The notes under the pieces were generated by a model that did not search any database, was not told the DNA's origin, and worked only from the letters and a program-made list of their open reading frames with translations. A program made the translations under genes and the position numbers. A DNA stretch of 64,000 bases from Armigeres subalbatus (Eukaryota; Arthropoda; Insecta; Diptera; Culicidae): the NCBI RefSeq assembly GCF_024139115.2, contig NC_085140.1:158436452-158500451 (forward strand), given 5' to 3'. This document shows, piece by piece, positions 1 through 10,880 of the stretch; positions within the stretch are counted from its first letter, which is position 1; the number at the start of each line of letters is the position of its first letter.

Positions 1-1156
1 TGTTAATTTGTGATGATTTGTCACAAGTACCGTACAGTTAGTATATTCTAAATGTGAAATAATCGATTACTCGGGTAATAATATACATTGTATTTGATAC
101 ATTCAATGATTGTTAACATATAAAATAAACTAGCAGATGAATAGCAAAATTGTTTTCAATTCATTTTTTTTTTTTTTTGCAATGTGTCAGCACATGTGTT
201 CATATGTGCTTAAATTCAAAATCAAACACATGTTCATGTATTTCTAACCATTTTTAGTGATTTCACTATAATAAACCTAACGAAAACACCACAGCAGGGA
301 AATGCAAAATAGGCGATCGTTGAAATTATATTTTTTAGCAAATAATGTTAATACAGAATGTGCTAGCTACTAGATATTCAAACATTTTTATTGATAAATA
401 TCTGTAAGTTTTAACTCATGATGTTTCTATCACAACACATAACAACTCTCAAAAAGTTTGTTTTAATATGTATATTCCATATGATTTTTCTTTTATTTCA
501 TGATCGGCATAAATTATTCGGGGATCCTAACAGTTGAAAAAAAACTTAATCATTTTCTTCGTAAAGAATTAGAGACAGTCTGCAAGAAATTTCCGAATTG
601 GCTCCGAAAATTCGAAAGAGTTTACTAGAATTCCGTACAAAACCGCGAAGATTCTATATCACCGAACGAATTACATATTCAAACTACTGAATTTCGAAAA
701 TTGTTATTACCGATGATAGTGTTATTACAGTACCGATACCCGAGGAATAGATCATCTCTACCGAACTAACAGTATTTTTTAGTTTTACCGGAGTGTTTGG
801 TCAAAATAATTGGCTACCAGCGAAATATATATTTCAAATGTGTATCAGACATCAAGGATAAGGCAATAACTGGAACGTGCTTACCAATTCCGTCCGCGCA
901 TCGGTATTCCATTAATAAAATAGTTTGATAAGGATCATTATCCTTCCTGGTGGGCATTACGCCTTTAATCGTCCTTGAAACAAATTGCAGCGGTCGATCA
1001 TTTCATAATTCATTACGAACATTCTTCATTCTGCGACGTCCTATTCCTCTTGCTCCTTTCCGCAACAATTGAACCAGGAATCGCAACGCATTCAAAGGAG
1101 GGCGGCTCCGCCGGACAAACAAACATCACGAAAACTTACAATCGGAAACTTCAGCA
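1..1156. other. AT-rich non-coding DNA, nothing recognised
   Basis: This stretch is AT-rich and has homopolymer runs. I see no long reading frame, terminal inverted repeat or tRNA-like head in it. It may be intronic or intergenic. Confidence 0.5.
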
Positions 1157-1588
1157 TTTTTTTTTTTTGACGCAAAAAAAATCAACTCCATTTCTCAACA
1201 AATTCTTTTGCTGCTCATTGCATTGAAAAGGCAAATAGGCTGCAATGAAGGAAAATTGACCAAAATTTGTTTCAACAGAAACTCCCAAGGTTTCAAAAAC
1301 TTTGGTTTCAAACGAAGAAAATAATTTATGTTTGATACGTCTATTAATGACAATGGCGACCCCACCACAGGCGCTGTCAAGACGATCATTTCTGTAGATA
1401 AAATAATTTGGATCTCTTTTAATGGAGAGTCCTGGTTTTAAATAAGTTTCTGTTATAATGGCAATATGCACATTATGAACTGTTAGGAAGTTGAATAATT
1501 CATCTTCCTTACCCTTTAGAGAGCGGGCATTCCAGTTTAGAACTTTCACACAATTATTTGGATCCATTGAAACGGAGTCCGATAACAA
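1157..1588 (-). pseudogene. Jockey-clade ORF2 fragment: N-terminal part of the apurinic-like endonuclease
   Basis: About 140 codons remain. The start shows LNWNARSL, which carries the conserved Asn, and ITETYL, which carries the catalytic Glu. The GGVAIVINRRI segment and the LGVSVETNFGQFSFIAAYLP strand are normal for this endonuclease. The frame ends where the homology is replaced by a T-rich then A-rich tract on the minus strand. The downstream GDFN motif, the reverse transcriptase and the C-terminal zinc finger are all absent. The start at 1588 overlaps the end of ORF1 by about 35 bases, which fits termination-reinitiation in the family. Confidence 0.72.
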
Positions 1589-2966
1589 TTTTTTGTGTGT
1601 ACTTTATACCAACCTGAACAGCTTCAGGAATGGTATTTGCTTTGAACATTGCATCAATCATGTGATGCAATTGTTCAGTTAAAAAATCAAAATCGGAAGC
1701 AGTCATGCTACCTGAATCGGCAACATGACCGTTATTTTCCGTTGGGACATGGGTATAAACCTCATTTTGGGAAGAGAAATTTTTTCTACCAGCAGCGATG
1801 TTTGCATACGTAGGTACATTCGAAAAATTGGAATTTACTGAAGTGCTTGCTACCCGTTGACGAGCGGCAAAATTTGTATGTGAATTGTGGTGGGTATGAA
1901 TTGCTCGACCGGTAACCGGTTTCGAAATTTGAGCGTTTGAAAAATTTCTACCCGTCGAATCTGGGATCCGATTGGAATTTCCCGTCATCAATTTTGCACG
2001 GGAATTCAAAACTTTTTTGCGTGAAGGGCATTCCCAGAAATTGGATTTATGATTGCCCCACAGTTTGCACATTTAAATTTATTGGAATCTTCTCTCACAG
2101 GACATGCGTCCTTGGCGTGAGAGGTTCCACCACAAATCATGCATTTAGCATCCATGTGACAATGTTTGGTTCCATGACCCCACTTTTGGCACTTACGGCA
2201 CTGGGTGGGGTTTTGAAAATTTCCCCCAGGCCTGCGGAAATGTTCCCATGTAACACGGACATGGGACATAATACAGGCCTTTTCCAAACTTTTCATATTA
2301 TTTAGTTCACTTTTGTTAAAATGAACTAAATAAAATTCTTGAGAAATGCCCCTCTGGGAAGTACCAGAGTGGGATTTCTTTTTCATCTTAATTACTTGGA
2401 CTGGTGAAAATCCAAGTAATTCAGAAATTTCAATCTCATCCAGTGATTTATAAACACTGGGGAGACCTTTCAAGATGACTTTGAACAATCGCTCAGCAGT
2501 GTCGTCGTACGTGAAGAATTCATGCCGCTTCTCAGTTAAATACTGAAGAAGGCGTTTGCGATCGTTAAAGGATCCCGGCAAAACACGGCAGTCACCCCTA
2601 AGGTTACTCAAAATTTCTTTCCGAAAGCCATAAAACTCGGTAACAGATACCACTATTGGCGGAATCCTTTGCTTCTTCGCATGGATCGAATCACCTGGGC
2701 TCATTTTCGTCATGAATCAAATCGAACTCATTGCTTAGTTTGATAAGAGAAGAATTATTTTCAATGTTAGAGTTAGAAGGAACATCTGAAGTCTCCAGGT
2801 TCCTTCTGTTTTTATCCGCGCTTTGGCATGATTGTCTTGAAACCTTGTTTCTTAGAAGGAAGTGGAGGATTCAGAGACTCCCCTTCCTCTTGTTGTTATT
2901 AATGCTCATTGCTGAGTGTGCAGACGTGACCTTCTTAGAGGTTTTTTTTCCCAGTGCGGTGTCCAT
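1554..2966 (-). pseudogene. Jockey-clade ORF1 (gag-like nucleic-acid-binding protein), frameshifted
   Basis: ORF1 proteins of this clade coat the element RNA and form the ribonucleoprotein used in target-primed reverse transcription. The ATG at 2964-2966 opens a short Lys-rich N-terminus that stops after about 30 codons. The frame then shifts. The longest intact piece (2713 to 2006) holds two classic CCHC knuckles, CRKCQKWGHGTKHC and CMICGGTSHAKDAC. A third knuckle is split by another frameshift near 2040-2072, where CANCG is in one frame and HKSNFWEC in the next. The last part (2072 to 1554) is a Ser/Asn-rich tail that overlaps the ORF2 start, as in the family. At least three frame breaks make it non-functional. 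Confidence 0.75.
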
Positions 2967-3166
2967 GTAGGATCACCACTGCTTGTCGAAATTTTACTTC
3001 CGCAAACGGGTATAACGTAAAACGAATGCACGGGTCCTTGCAAAGATTGTAACGGGATAAGTAGGTACAAATAGGGTAGTATTAAAAACTTCCTTCAGCA
3101 AAGAGAACAGACAACCGCACAATACAAGAGCACAATGCGGTCTCCCTATTGCTGCCTTTCGTAGAC

Positions 3167-3486
3167 CAATGTTATGCTCGGCCGCTCCATGTTACCGGTT
3201 TGAAAACTATTTGTTGTAGTTCGATGAGAACCATGATCACTTTGCTTGTTATGCTTATGTTAGTTTTATCAGCTGCTTTGAACACTAAACTTCTATTGTT
3301 GGATAAGCACTGATGTTTGTGGCACGAAACCACTCGCTGCATCCAATGTAATAATTTAAGCCGACCTAACATCCCGAAGAATACCAGCCGTCTGTATAAA
3401 AAGGTTACCTAACATGAGTAAGGTGACAAATACAGCGATATTGAACGATTTGTCAATTAAACGAGGGTGCTCATTGCCCAAGTCTA
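3167..3486. other. Non-coding stretch with no recognised feature
   Basis: This stretch may still contain part of the Jockey-type 5' leader, because its boundary is not sharp. No repeat structure or coding sign was seen. Confidence 0.4.
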
Positions 3487-3488
3487 TA

Positions 3489-4828
3489 AGGTACCCCGGG
3501 GCAAGTGGGACCTAAAAAACGCTAGTTCAGCAAAATCGCTAACGCATACTTAGAAAACAGGGTATTTCAGGACATTAACCACGGATACATCATTATATGC
3601 TTCCGTTGATGAAGTGTAGACGTGTTGTAAGCCATTTATTTAGTTACAAAAATATTGGTAGTGACTTAAATAAATTTACCTGTGGGACCCACTTACCCCT
3701 TCAAACGGGGCAAGTGGGACCTAATCTGATCTATACTGTCAAACGAAGCTAATTTGAAGAATGTAGATATAATGTTCATGTAATTTCTGAGTCGTAGTAT
3801 TTCAGATCATGGATGGAGTTTTATTGCTTGTCAGACTTTTGTTTTTGGCAAAAAAAGGGATTACAATGTTAGCAGATATAAAAACAAGACAACAGCCAGT
3901 TTACTGTTTAATTGTCTGTTATCTGGTTTTACATTAGCTCACTTTCTAACCAAATGTGCTAGATGGAAGAGATAAGCAGATCTTTGTTCACTTTTCGAAT
4001 GAATGTTTCTCTGTTTAACATAAATTAGAACTTTAAAAGGAACGTTTTTATTCAGGCGGTGTTGTAAATTTGTAATAGAACGAAATGGCCAATTTATGTC
4101 TTAAGCACTTTATTTATCTGAAAATCTGTTAATCTGATGCGAAGTTCAAAAATCACAAAACACAAGACAAAACCTGTTGATCTATTGTAGGATAAATCGA
4201 GGGATAAATAGATTGTTTGCACTGTAAACGGAAAAAAAACGGAAAAAGGTATAACCATTGCTCGTTTCCATGAGGGAGATAATTTTCAGAAAGTAAAATA
4301 CACATTTGGTAAATCAACTGTACATTACTTCTTAACAACTAAACCAACGATATCAACTGCATTTGATTCAGATCCATATGATATATGAGTGTCGAAGTTA
4401 TTCTTCACTAGACAACAATCTAAAAACAGGTAAAATGGCTCTATCGAAGATATTGTTCAAATATGTCCCACTTGCCCCATGTATGTTAAAAATCAAGAGA
4501 AAGTGAAAATTTGCAGATTTTGGCTTTAATCAAAACTTTTAAATAGTTTTTGTTGTCACACATGAATTTAAAAACGACTATTTTGTTGGAAATCCATTGA
4601 ATTAAAATAAAAGTAATAGATTTTGCCGGTAGTTTAAAGTCATGATTAAACAATACCATTAGTATGGTGCCGCAAATGGTTTTGATTTCAATTTTTTTTG
4701 TGTCAGGCGAATTCGTTGATAATTCTGCTTCATCTTTCTAGAACATTGTTACCATTAAAAACGTTCACCGATTAATCGGCAGCCATAGTACCCACTTACC
4801 CCGTATTTTCACTTGCCCCGGGGTACCT
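3489..4828. mobile_element. TA-flanked non-autonomous DNA transposon, 1.34 kb
   Basis: The ends are perfect inverted repeats, AGGTACCCCGGGGCAAGTG, with a TA dinucleotide directly outside each end (3487-3488 and 4829-4830). TA target duplication points to the Tc1/mariner (IS630) superfamily or a TA-type MITE group. There is no transposase frame. The motif GGGGCAAGTGGGAC or its complement recurs inside at about 3500, 3670-3720, 4470 and 4790-4820. A weak relative (CCCACTTGATCCC) lies outside the element near 5510. Confidence 0.75.
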
Positions 4829-5107
4829 TAACCAAATTTCGAAGCCTATTTTTTAAAGTGGTGAAACAAATTTTTGTGATAAAAAAATGGGCTTAAACCC
4901 TTTGCTATATATTATCATCTGACATTGATGCACTGATTTTGCGGATGTGATACAACAGACATCATGTCTTGGAACCTTGAATGGTAGTGCAGCCTGGTCG
5001 GACTATTTCGTCAGAGATAATGAAATGAAATCTCTTCCTTTCTGCAATACTTTTCTGATACGTTTTTTGATGAAAATGAGTTGTAGCTACGCTTGAATAT
5101 AGCTATA

Positions 5108-5231
5108 AAGCACTGCACGTGATGATTTGTCTCTTTTTCGCTGCAAAGAAATTAAATAGAAAGCAACAAGGCCAGTAAATGTCAAAATTTATGGAGAACG
5201 AAAGAGAAAGAGATTTTTTCGTGCAGTGCCC
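5108..5231. mobile_element. Short TA-type MITE (GCACTGCACG ends)
   Basis: This is a 124-bp element. Its left end reads AAGCACTGCACG and its right end is the complement of GGGCACTGCACG. A flanking TA lies at 5106-5107 and 5232-5233. The inner arms also pair through TCTCTTT-rich and AAAGAGA-rich tracts, so the whole unit can fold on itself. Confidence 0.6.
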
Positions 5232-5233
5232 TA

Positions 5234-6274
5234 TATAGGTGTTTATATCTCGGTAGAAAATTGATCAAGTTAATCGAAATCGACAGGGAATCGACTACCT
5301 AGATTCACTGAGTAGAAGTTTTATCAAAACTAGGAACGCTTTGTTATGTCTCATTAAAAAAAAACAATTAAAAATACTACAGATTATAGCAATGGTATGT
5401 AAACAATCTTACATTGAATTCATTCTTGATAATTTTATACTAATACTTAATTGATACAGCTCTTCGATGAACCTACGCCGATTAGATACCGTCAAATGGG
5501 TCAAATGCATCCCACTTGATCCCATTCAGATGCATTTTTCAAGGATGTTCGTTATTTTTTTTCAATCTGGACATCAAAGCTATCAAACTTTAGTATGTTA
5601 TGTATAGCACGTTATGACGTTTAGAAAAGAACATTATTCCGTATCGTTTTCAAGCTACATGTTTAAAAAATTTCTAGTTATTTTCTGCATAAAAATAAAG
5701 GCGAAAATCGCGACTCGCCTTACGCAGACGGGAAGTACCCGAAACTCAAGGCTTCCACATTTCGAAAGAATAAATATCATTGAACAAACTGCGTCTTAAA
5801 AGTTATATGAATTTAGCAACAAAACTTCAAACAATACAGTAAACAGAGCTGACAATAGTCATCGTCGCAGCCTGAAATGCCACAGAAGCAACGAGTTGTA
5901 GTATCTTCACCAGTCTTCAACAGTTCCTTTGCAACTCGTTGCATTGATGTAAACTCTCGATACAATCGATAAGGGAGCACTTTTTCTCAAGTGATCATTG
6001 CTTTGATGAACTCATTTAGGAAAATACTGCATCATTGAATTGAATCCTCAGCAAAGGCAAACACGTGGTACGTATTCTTAGAAACCAGTTCGATTTTCAC
6101 TTTGTTTTACGTCGCAAAGACGACTGATGTTAGCAACTGAATTATGTTACAGATTTTAGCTTTTGTAATAATTTATAATAATTTCGTTGTAATTTCAAAT
6201 TACATCACAGATCTGAGGTGGTGTAGATACAAAAACATACGAATTATATCCACATAATAAAGAATAAAAAGAGA
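5234..6274. other. Non-coding DNA without a recognised element
   Basis: This AT-rich stretch shows no long frame and no paired termini. A short stretch near 5490-5530 (GTCAAATGGGTCAAATG and CCCACTTGATCCC) resembles the internal motif of the element at 3489-4828. Confidence 0.4.
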
Positions 6275-6276
6275 TA

Positions 6277-6470
6277 CAGTCAAACCTCCATGAGTCGATG
6301 TTCTATGACTCGATATCGACTCATGGAAGCAAATTATGCCATACTAAAAAAATATTTCTGGGTTACTGAGATGGTCCCTTCAAACAGCTATCCAAGGATT
6401 TTCTTCTCCACTCCTCGATATTTCCATGAGTCGATGGTCCCTTCAATATTGACTCATGGAGGTTTCACTG
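6277..6470. mobile_element. 194-bp TA-type MITE with double inverted ends
   Basis: The left end is CAGTCAAACCTCCATGAGTC and the right end is the complement of CAGTGAAACCTCCATGAGTC, with TA duplicated at 6275-6276 and 6471-6472. Inside each end the sequence repeats in inverse orientation (ATCGACTCATGGA), so four copies of the 13-base core alternate in direction. The ends resemble Tc1/mariner or pogo-type termini. Confidence 0.75.
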
Positions 6471-6747
6471 TAGATACAATTGAATACTGACATCACTGGC
6501 CATATAACCACATAGCTGCCACTCGAATATTTCTTTTAAACCTTTTGTTAAAATGAATTTGAATTAACGTATATAGGTGTTATAAATGTTTGCGATAGAT
6601 TTATGTTACCAGCATCCCTACTATTTATTTGACGCATTGCTGGTATTATCTATTCTGTCTATAGTTACGTGCAATCAATCATGTGAAGAAGTGACTTCGA
6701 AAATTGTCATGACATTGGGGTGTAAATAATATTTTTAATTTTTTTGT

Positions 6748-6780
6748 GAAAATAATATTTTCGGGGAAAATATTATTTTC
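6748..6780. repeat. Perfect 15-bp hairpin with GGG loop
   Basis: The arms GAAAATAATATTTTC (6748-6762) and GAAAATATTATTTTC (6766-6780) are exact reverse complements and are separated by GGG. It sits in AT-rich DNA with no detected gene on either side. Confidence 0.7.
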
Positions 6781-7048
6781 AAAGAATTCAAATTGGAAAG
6801 AAAAATCACTTTGAATTTTTTTTTCTATCAGCTCCATCAGTCCATCCCTTCTGAAGACATAAATTCATTCCAGTCAGGCAGGTAGGCAGTTAGGCTACAA
6901 TGGCAGTATTTTTTATATACATTAGGCATATTTGAAACGATATTTCGATACTCATACATGACCATTCTATATGAAAATCAGCACTGGCGTTATGATTTCG
7001 GGGATATATGATCTTCCATTTAGTATAGGGTGTCATTACTGATAAAAT

Positions 7049-7285
7049 GGGCTTCGTGGCCGTGCGGTTAGCGACGTCAATCGTCTAGACGCATGTGCTG
7101 CGGAGTGTGGGTTCGATTCCCGCCCCGGTAAAGAGAATACTTTTCGTAAAGCGAAAAGCTCTCCACTGGTCCACTGGGTGTTGTGTAAATGTCCTGTCCG
7201 TTGTCTCATGCTAGATGTTAAGTGTTCAGTCTGTGCGACCTCTGGTCGAAGACGCTGATTCTGTCTTTTCTGTCTTTTTTTTTTT
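7049..7285 (+). mobile_element. tRNA-derived SINE
   Basis: The head carries RNA polymerase III internal promoter boxes. Box A is TGGCCGTGCGG at 7057-7067 and box B is GGTTCGATTCC at 7110-7120. These are spaced as in a tRNA. A tRNA-unrelated body follows and ends in TTTTCTGTC and a T run near 7276-7285, which can terminate polymerase III. It differs from the Feilai copies elsewhere in the window. No clear target-site duplication was found. Confidence 0.75.
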
Positions 7286-7379
7286 AAATAAACAGTAAGC
7301 TCTTTAAGTATGATATCTTCAAGTGCTTTTAAACAAAATTTTGTATAACAAATGTTTCCCAAGTAATCAAAACCTTTTG

Positions 7380-8124
7380 AGCTAATGTAATGCAGCTCAC
7401 CCGGTTTTTGCGAAAGATTAGTTTTTTTTTTGTTGCGCTAATGAACGATAATTTTATACCTCAACAGACGATAATTGCCGTTTTTGCTTCCCCACGGACA
7501 ATCTATTACAACCGTATTTTCCTTCGTCACTGGGCAGCCCGCTAATAAATGCTAATGACTATCTCCATAATGCGATATCGTATCGAATCTTTTTGCTTCT
7601 TCGACCCAAACGGCGCTCCAGATGGCGCTTCGTCTTCATCCCACCTTTTTTTTCTCCTTTCAGTAATCTTCGTTCAAAGAGCTCTTGCAGTTCATGTGCC
7701 TACTACACGTTAATGGCGTTCCGCATTGATCCGGTGTGAAAATGCAAAGATCCGTGCAATCGTAATGATGTACCTTTTCCGCCTACATCAACCACCGCAC
7801 CGCTGCCATTCCATGATTCCCATCATTCTCGTAATTAATCTGTTTGCATTCAATGAGAGTGCAGTTTAATTGACAGGGGCGATAAATGGATTTATAATCC
7901 GCATCTCATGACCGATTAACGAATCGAAAGTGTGTGATTTTCAGCTGACATAACAAACCGAGTGCACCCATACACTTCCTGGTAGGTTTTCGCAATCAAA
8001 GGATTCGCTTTTTCCAACAGCAACAGGGAATGTAAATCGAGATGGATAAAAATGTTTGTTTTATATCAGAAGTGTCGTCACTTCAATTAATGCGACAGCT
8101 ATGACATTTTTGCCTTTGAGGAGA
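7380..8124. promoter_or_regulatory. Unique non-repetitive DNA upstream of the candidate exon, possible regulatory region
   Basis: This is one of the few blocks without transposon ends. It contains several homeodomain-like TAATTA/ATTAAT cores (around 7838, 7915 and 8128) and mixed-composition sequence. It lies just upstream of the exon at 8423. The regulatory role is an inference from position and low repeat content. Confidence 0.25.
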
Positions 8125-8285
8125 TCCATTAATTACGTAACGTAAAAATTGGCCAATTGGCCATTGGTTCAACCCTTCCTCTCCCCTATGTCACACTTTT
8201 TGTATGAATAATTTAAAAATTTGTATAGATTGTCACACTTCAGGCAATCCTCCTCTTCCTCTAGGCGTAACGTATTTTATTGATT
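8125..8285. mobile_element. MITE with TACGTAACG-type ends
   Basis: The left end (ATTAATTACGTAACG) and right end (CGTAACGTATTTTATTG) form imperfect inverted repeats. The interior, with CCCCTATGTCACACTTTTTG, matches the MITE at 27990-28235. The two are therefore copies of one family. Confidence 0.5.
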
Positions 8286-8422
8286 GGACCTTTGCCAATC
8301 TGCCTCTACCAATTCGCTTTATGTTTTAGTTTTAATTGATTTGTAAATAGCAGTTACTGAACAAGCTTTATACGTATTGTATGATTAATTTATTTCTATT
8401 TATCTTTTATTTTCTTCTGCAG

Positions 8423-8500
8423 GAGTAACAATGCGTGAGAAAAAAGGAGGCGCCCTACAAAAGCTGAAAAAGCGGTTATCGCACAGCTTTGGTCGATTAT
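8423..8500 (+). CDS. Candidate host exon: start codon plus 23 codons, CDK14/Eip63E-like N-terminal motif
   Basis: A long pyrimidine tract ending TTCTTCTGCAG gives a strong acceptor at 8422, and GTAAGT directly after 8500 is a consensus donor. The first ATG (8431-8433) opens 23 codons plus one base, so the exon ends in phase 1. The peptide is short and basic and contains LKKRLSHSFGRL. CDK14/PFTAIRE kinases have a similar N-terminal motif (LRRTLSESFSRI), and the Drosophila relative Eip63E is a large gene with alternative 5' exons. I infer that this is one alternative first coding exon of that gene. The kinase domain is not in the window, and the peptide is too short for certainty. It could also belong to another gene with a basic N-terminus. 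Confidence 0.45.
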
Positions 8501-9879
8501 GTAAGTACGCTTGTCATTCGTTTCTTATGCTTTTGAATAAGAAAATGCTTTTTGTGAAATCCAAATATAAACCTATAAAAAAAGAATAGTTTGCATATTT
8601 TAAAAATAAGAAAAAATCGTACCAGAAAATCCTATCGAACAACTCCAAGCCAGTTGAACTAGCTTTTACAACTGTTGACACTACCGGGATCGAATCAGAA
8701 CCATTTACTAAATTACATCATATAGACCGTGAAAGCACCGCACGAAAATTGCAAGTTGAGTCCGCCGAATGCTCCCAGCCAACTTTTGGACCAGGTAAGG
8801 TATGGTGTATGAACACCGCCTGAATCGTCCGTATAACCACTGGGAATGGAAACGGGGCTCCCAATGGCGGCTGCCCATTAAATTTACATACAGTGGAAAA
8901 AGTTGAAATAGTTTTCCGGGCAAAACCGGATCCATGAACAGCAGAATATTCTATACCCCTATACCCACCGAACGTATTCTGCTACGGGATGCGCTTTGGC
9001 TTCAGCAACATTCCGCAGGGGAAGTTCAATGGCTAGGTGGCTCGAGGGGGTTGATTTCAAATTGCCGGATTTCCAAAAGCTTTCAACAGCTCACGCACTA
9101 TGCCCGGTCAGGTTCTATTCTTAGTATTTTTTTATTACCCAAATGGAATGAAGCAATTTTGAATGAAACTTTTTGTGCTCGGTCAAACGTCGACGATGTA
9201 TGGATGTTAGTTGCGGTTCCGGCTGGGGTAGAACGCAACACTGAATAATATCCATAATGGTGATGAAAGTTGACGCTTTAGGATGATGATTATAAGTTTT
9301 TTTTCTTGTGCGGACATTATCCAACAGAATAATTGACTTGAAATTTCAATGGAAAGTTATGCAAGCGTTTGAAAATAATTGGACATAATAAATTAAATTG
9401 CACAACATATATTTCTGCATAACACCGATTATGTGATGCCACGTGAAAAGTCGGTAGGGTGGGTTCCGTCATGTAGAGCTTACGCCCTTGGGGCGTTCGA
9501 ATCAAAAGTATTTACTGCTTACACTATATTGTAGGATGTGTATGAAAAACAACACATCATGGACACGAATGAACTATAAACTCCTTCAGCTATTGTCGTT
9601 CATATCACCCAAGTTGGAAGACTGTGTAGGTCGGGCACGTAGCCATAATGCCAAACAATACGGACTGTTCACAAATCACAGTCAGTTGAAGCGCTACAGT
9701 TCACACAAACAAATCGAATCATTTTTACAAAAGATGTTACCGTCGGGGAAAAGGTGTACAATTACCCAAACTTGCGTTACGTAATCTGTGAATGGCGCCT
9801 CGTTTGTGTTTCGGGTACAAGAATATAAAGTACACAGCGCTTAAAGTTAATGTAGAAGACGAGTTTTCGGTCCTGATTA
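8501..9879. other. Putative intronic DNA, no feature supported
   Basis: Several short frames occur on both strands but none shows a protein-family motif. The block 8690-9060 has mixed composition and may be very old retroelement debris, but I could not assign it. Confidence 0.4.
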
Positions 9880-10215
9880 CACATAAGACATTTTACTCAA
9901 AGGTTTTTTACTTAGCCGAGATATCAACCATTTGGATCGCACTAACATTTTCTTCCTAACATTTGAACGTGATGACCAATCGTTATAAAATTCAATAGTG
10001 ATCACCTAGGCGTTGCCCCCCATCGAAAGCAGCTTGCGAGAAAATCGGTTAAGGATTACTTTAGGATAAGTTGGACTATGTTTCTTAGCCATAGCTAGAG
10101 TAAAAACTAATTTCTTAAAAAAAATCAAACATAACAGACGGACCTCGGTAGTAAAACAATAATATAAAGAAACGCCGTTCGAAAAGTTTAGGTAAAGGTA
10201 TTGTTTTTTTTTATC
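9880..10215. repeat. Dispersed repeat fragment, related to 45.6 kb and the 35.5-36.5 kb satellite
   Basis: AAAATTCAATAGTGATCACC, then TGCGAGAAAATCGGTTAAGG, matches the region around 45600-45650 and the satellite units that contain GCGAGGAAATCGGTCAAG. No sharp boundary is visible. Confidence 0.4.
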
Positions 10216-10259
10216 TTGCTCGTACAATAAAGATGTACAGAAAGGATATCATTACCGTG

Positions 10260-10880
10260 TTGCCCGCTAGTCTAAGATCTGCGGTGAGGGAATTTTCTTC
10301 AAAGCCAGAGACCTTCCACCACCGGGAACGGTGGGTATTGATTGGTCCATCAAACGCTGTGCACACTATGGATATCCTCAATCCTCATAGCGGACTGTCA
10401 AGTGGTCGCATTGTGTATAGCCTTCGTCCACTCTCCAGTTCATGTCACTGGTCAACCCAGGGCTAGGACTACAGAACGTGATGTCAATAATCGTCTTCAT
10501 ACCGTTCCAACGAAACGTTCTAGCTGGCGAGAGTACCGTGTCTGGCTAGAGCCTACAATAGGGTTTGCCCTCTAGTGGTGGTGCGGGCTTCTCCATTCCC
10601 TTGCGCGTTAAAGTCGTCTGCAATAACCAACGGCTTCCGACCTTCCCGGTCTGTCAGCCGTCTGAATAAACTGCACTGTAAGAAGCTACAGTAGAACACT
10701 TTTATTCTATCTATATCTGCTCTCTTCGCTAGCGTTGGAACTACCTCCTGGACCGGAGATCGGCCTTTCGTCCAAATCGCCTGCCATCCGCCACCCAGTT
10801 GCCGTTGTCGTCAGGGATTTGGTACGGGTCCGCAATGATAACAACGTCCGTTTGCCACTTGGATACCAACTGTCTTAGTG
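10260..10880 (-). pseudogene. R1-clade LINE endonuclease domain fragment
   Basis: Minus-strand translation, with several frame changes, gives DVVIIADPYRIPD, WVADG, VIADDFNAQG and ITFCSP followed by WRVDEGYTQCDHLTVRYED. These correspond in order to the middle and end of the R1-type apurinic endonuclease, including the (G)DFNA and SDH-type motifs. In the GDFN motif the first Gly is replaced (ADDFN). The domain nicks target DNA in active elements. Here stops and frameshifts break it. It lies on the same strand as the R1-type pieces at 12.8-13.8 kb but 2 kb away and out of order, so it is probably a separate insertion. Confidence 0.6.

Larger units (their letters stand above)
1157..3164 (-). mobile_element. 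Jockey-clade non-LTR retrotransposon, 3'-truncated copy
   Basis: Reading the minus strand from about 3164 down, there is a short leader, a gag-like ORF1 with CCHC zinc knuckles, and then the start of an overlapping ORF2 with an apurinic endonuclease. This order is typical of Jockey-clade elements such as Juan of Aedes. The copy stops inside the endonuclease, and on the minus strand the break is followed by a run of 12 A residues (plus-strand T run at 1157-1168). There is no reverse transcriptase. Most non-LTR copies lose the 5' end, so loss of the 3' end is unusual. Both ORFs are disrupted. The 5' limit near 3164 is a guess, and no target-site duplication was found. Confidence 0.75.

Noticed and set aside
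7036..7362. 108-codon minus-strand frame
   Set aside because: It lies across the SINE and reads its antisense.
8795..8805. CCAGGTAAGG as splice donor after a reading frame
   Set aside because: No acceptor or conserved frame precedes it.
8690..9250. Possible LTR-element reverse transcriptase (words such as SNIPQGKFNG)
   Set aside because: Only scattered weak resemblance, with many stops, and the order of motifs does not fit.
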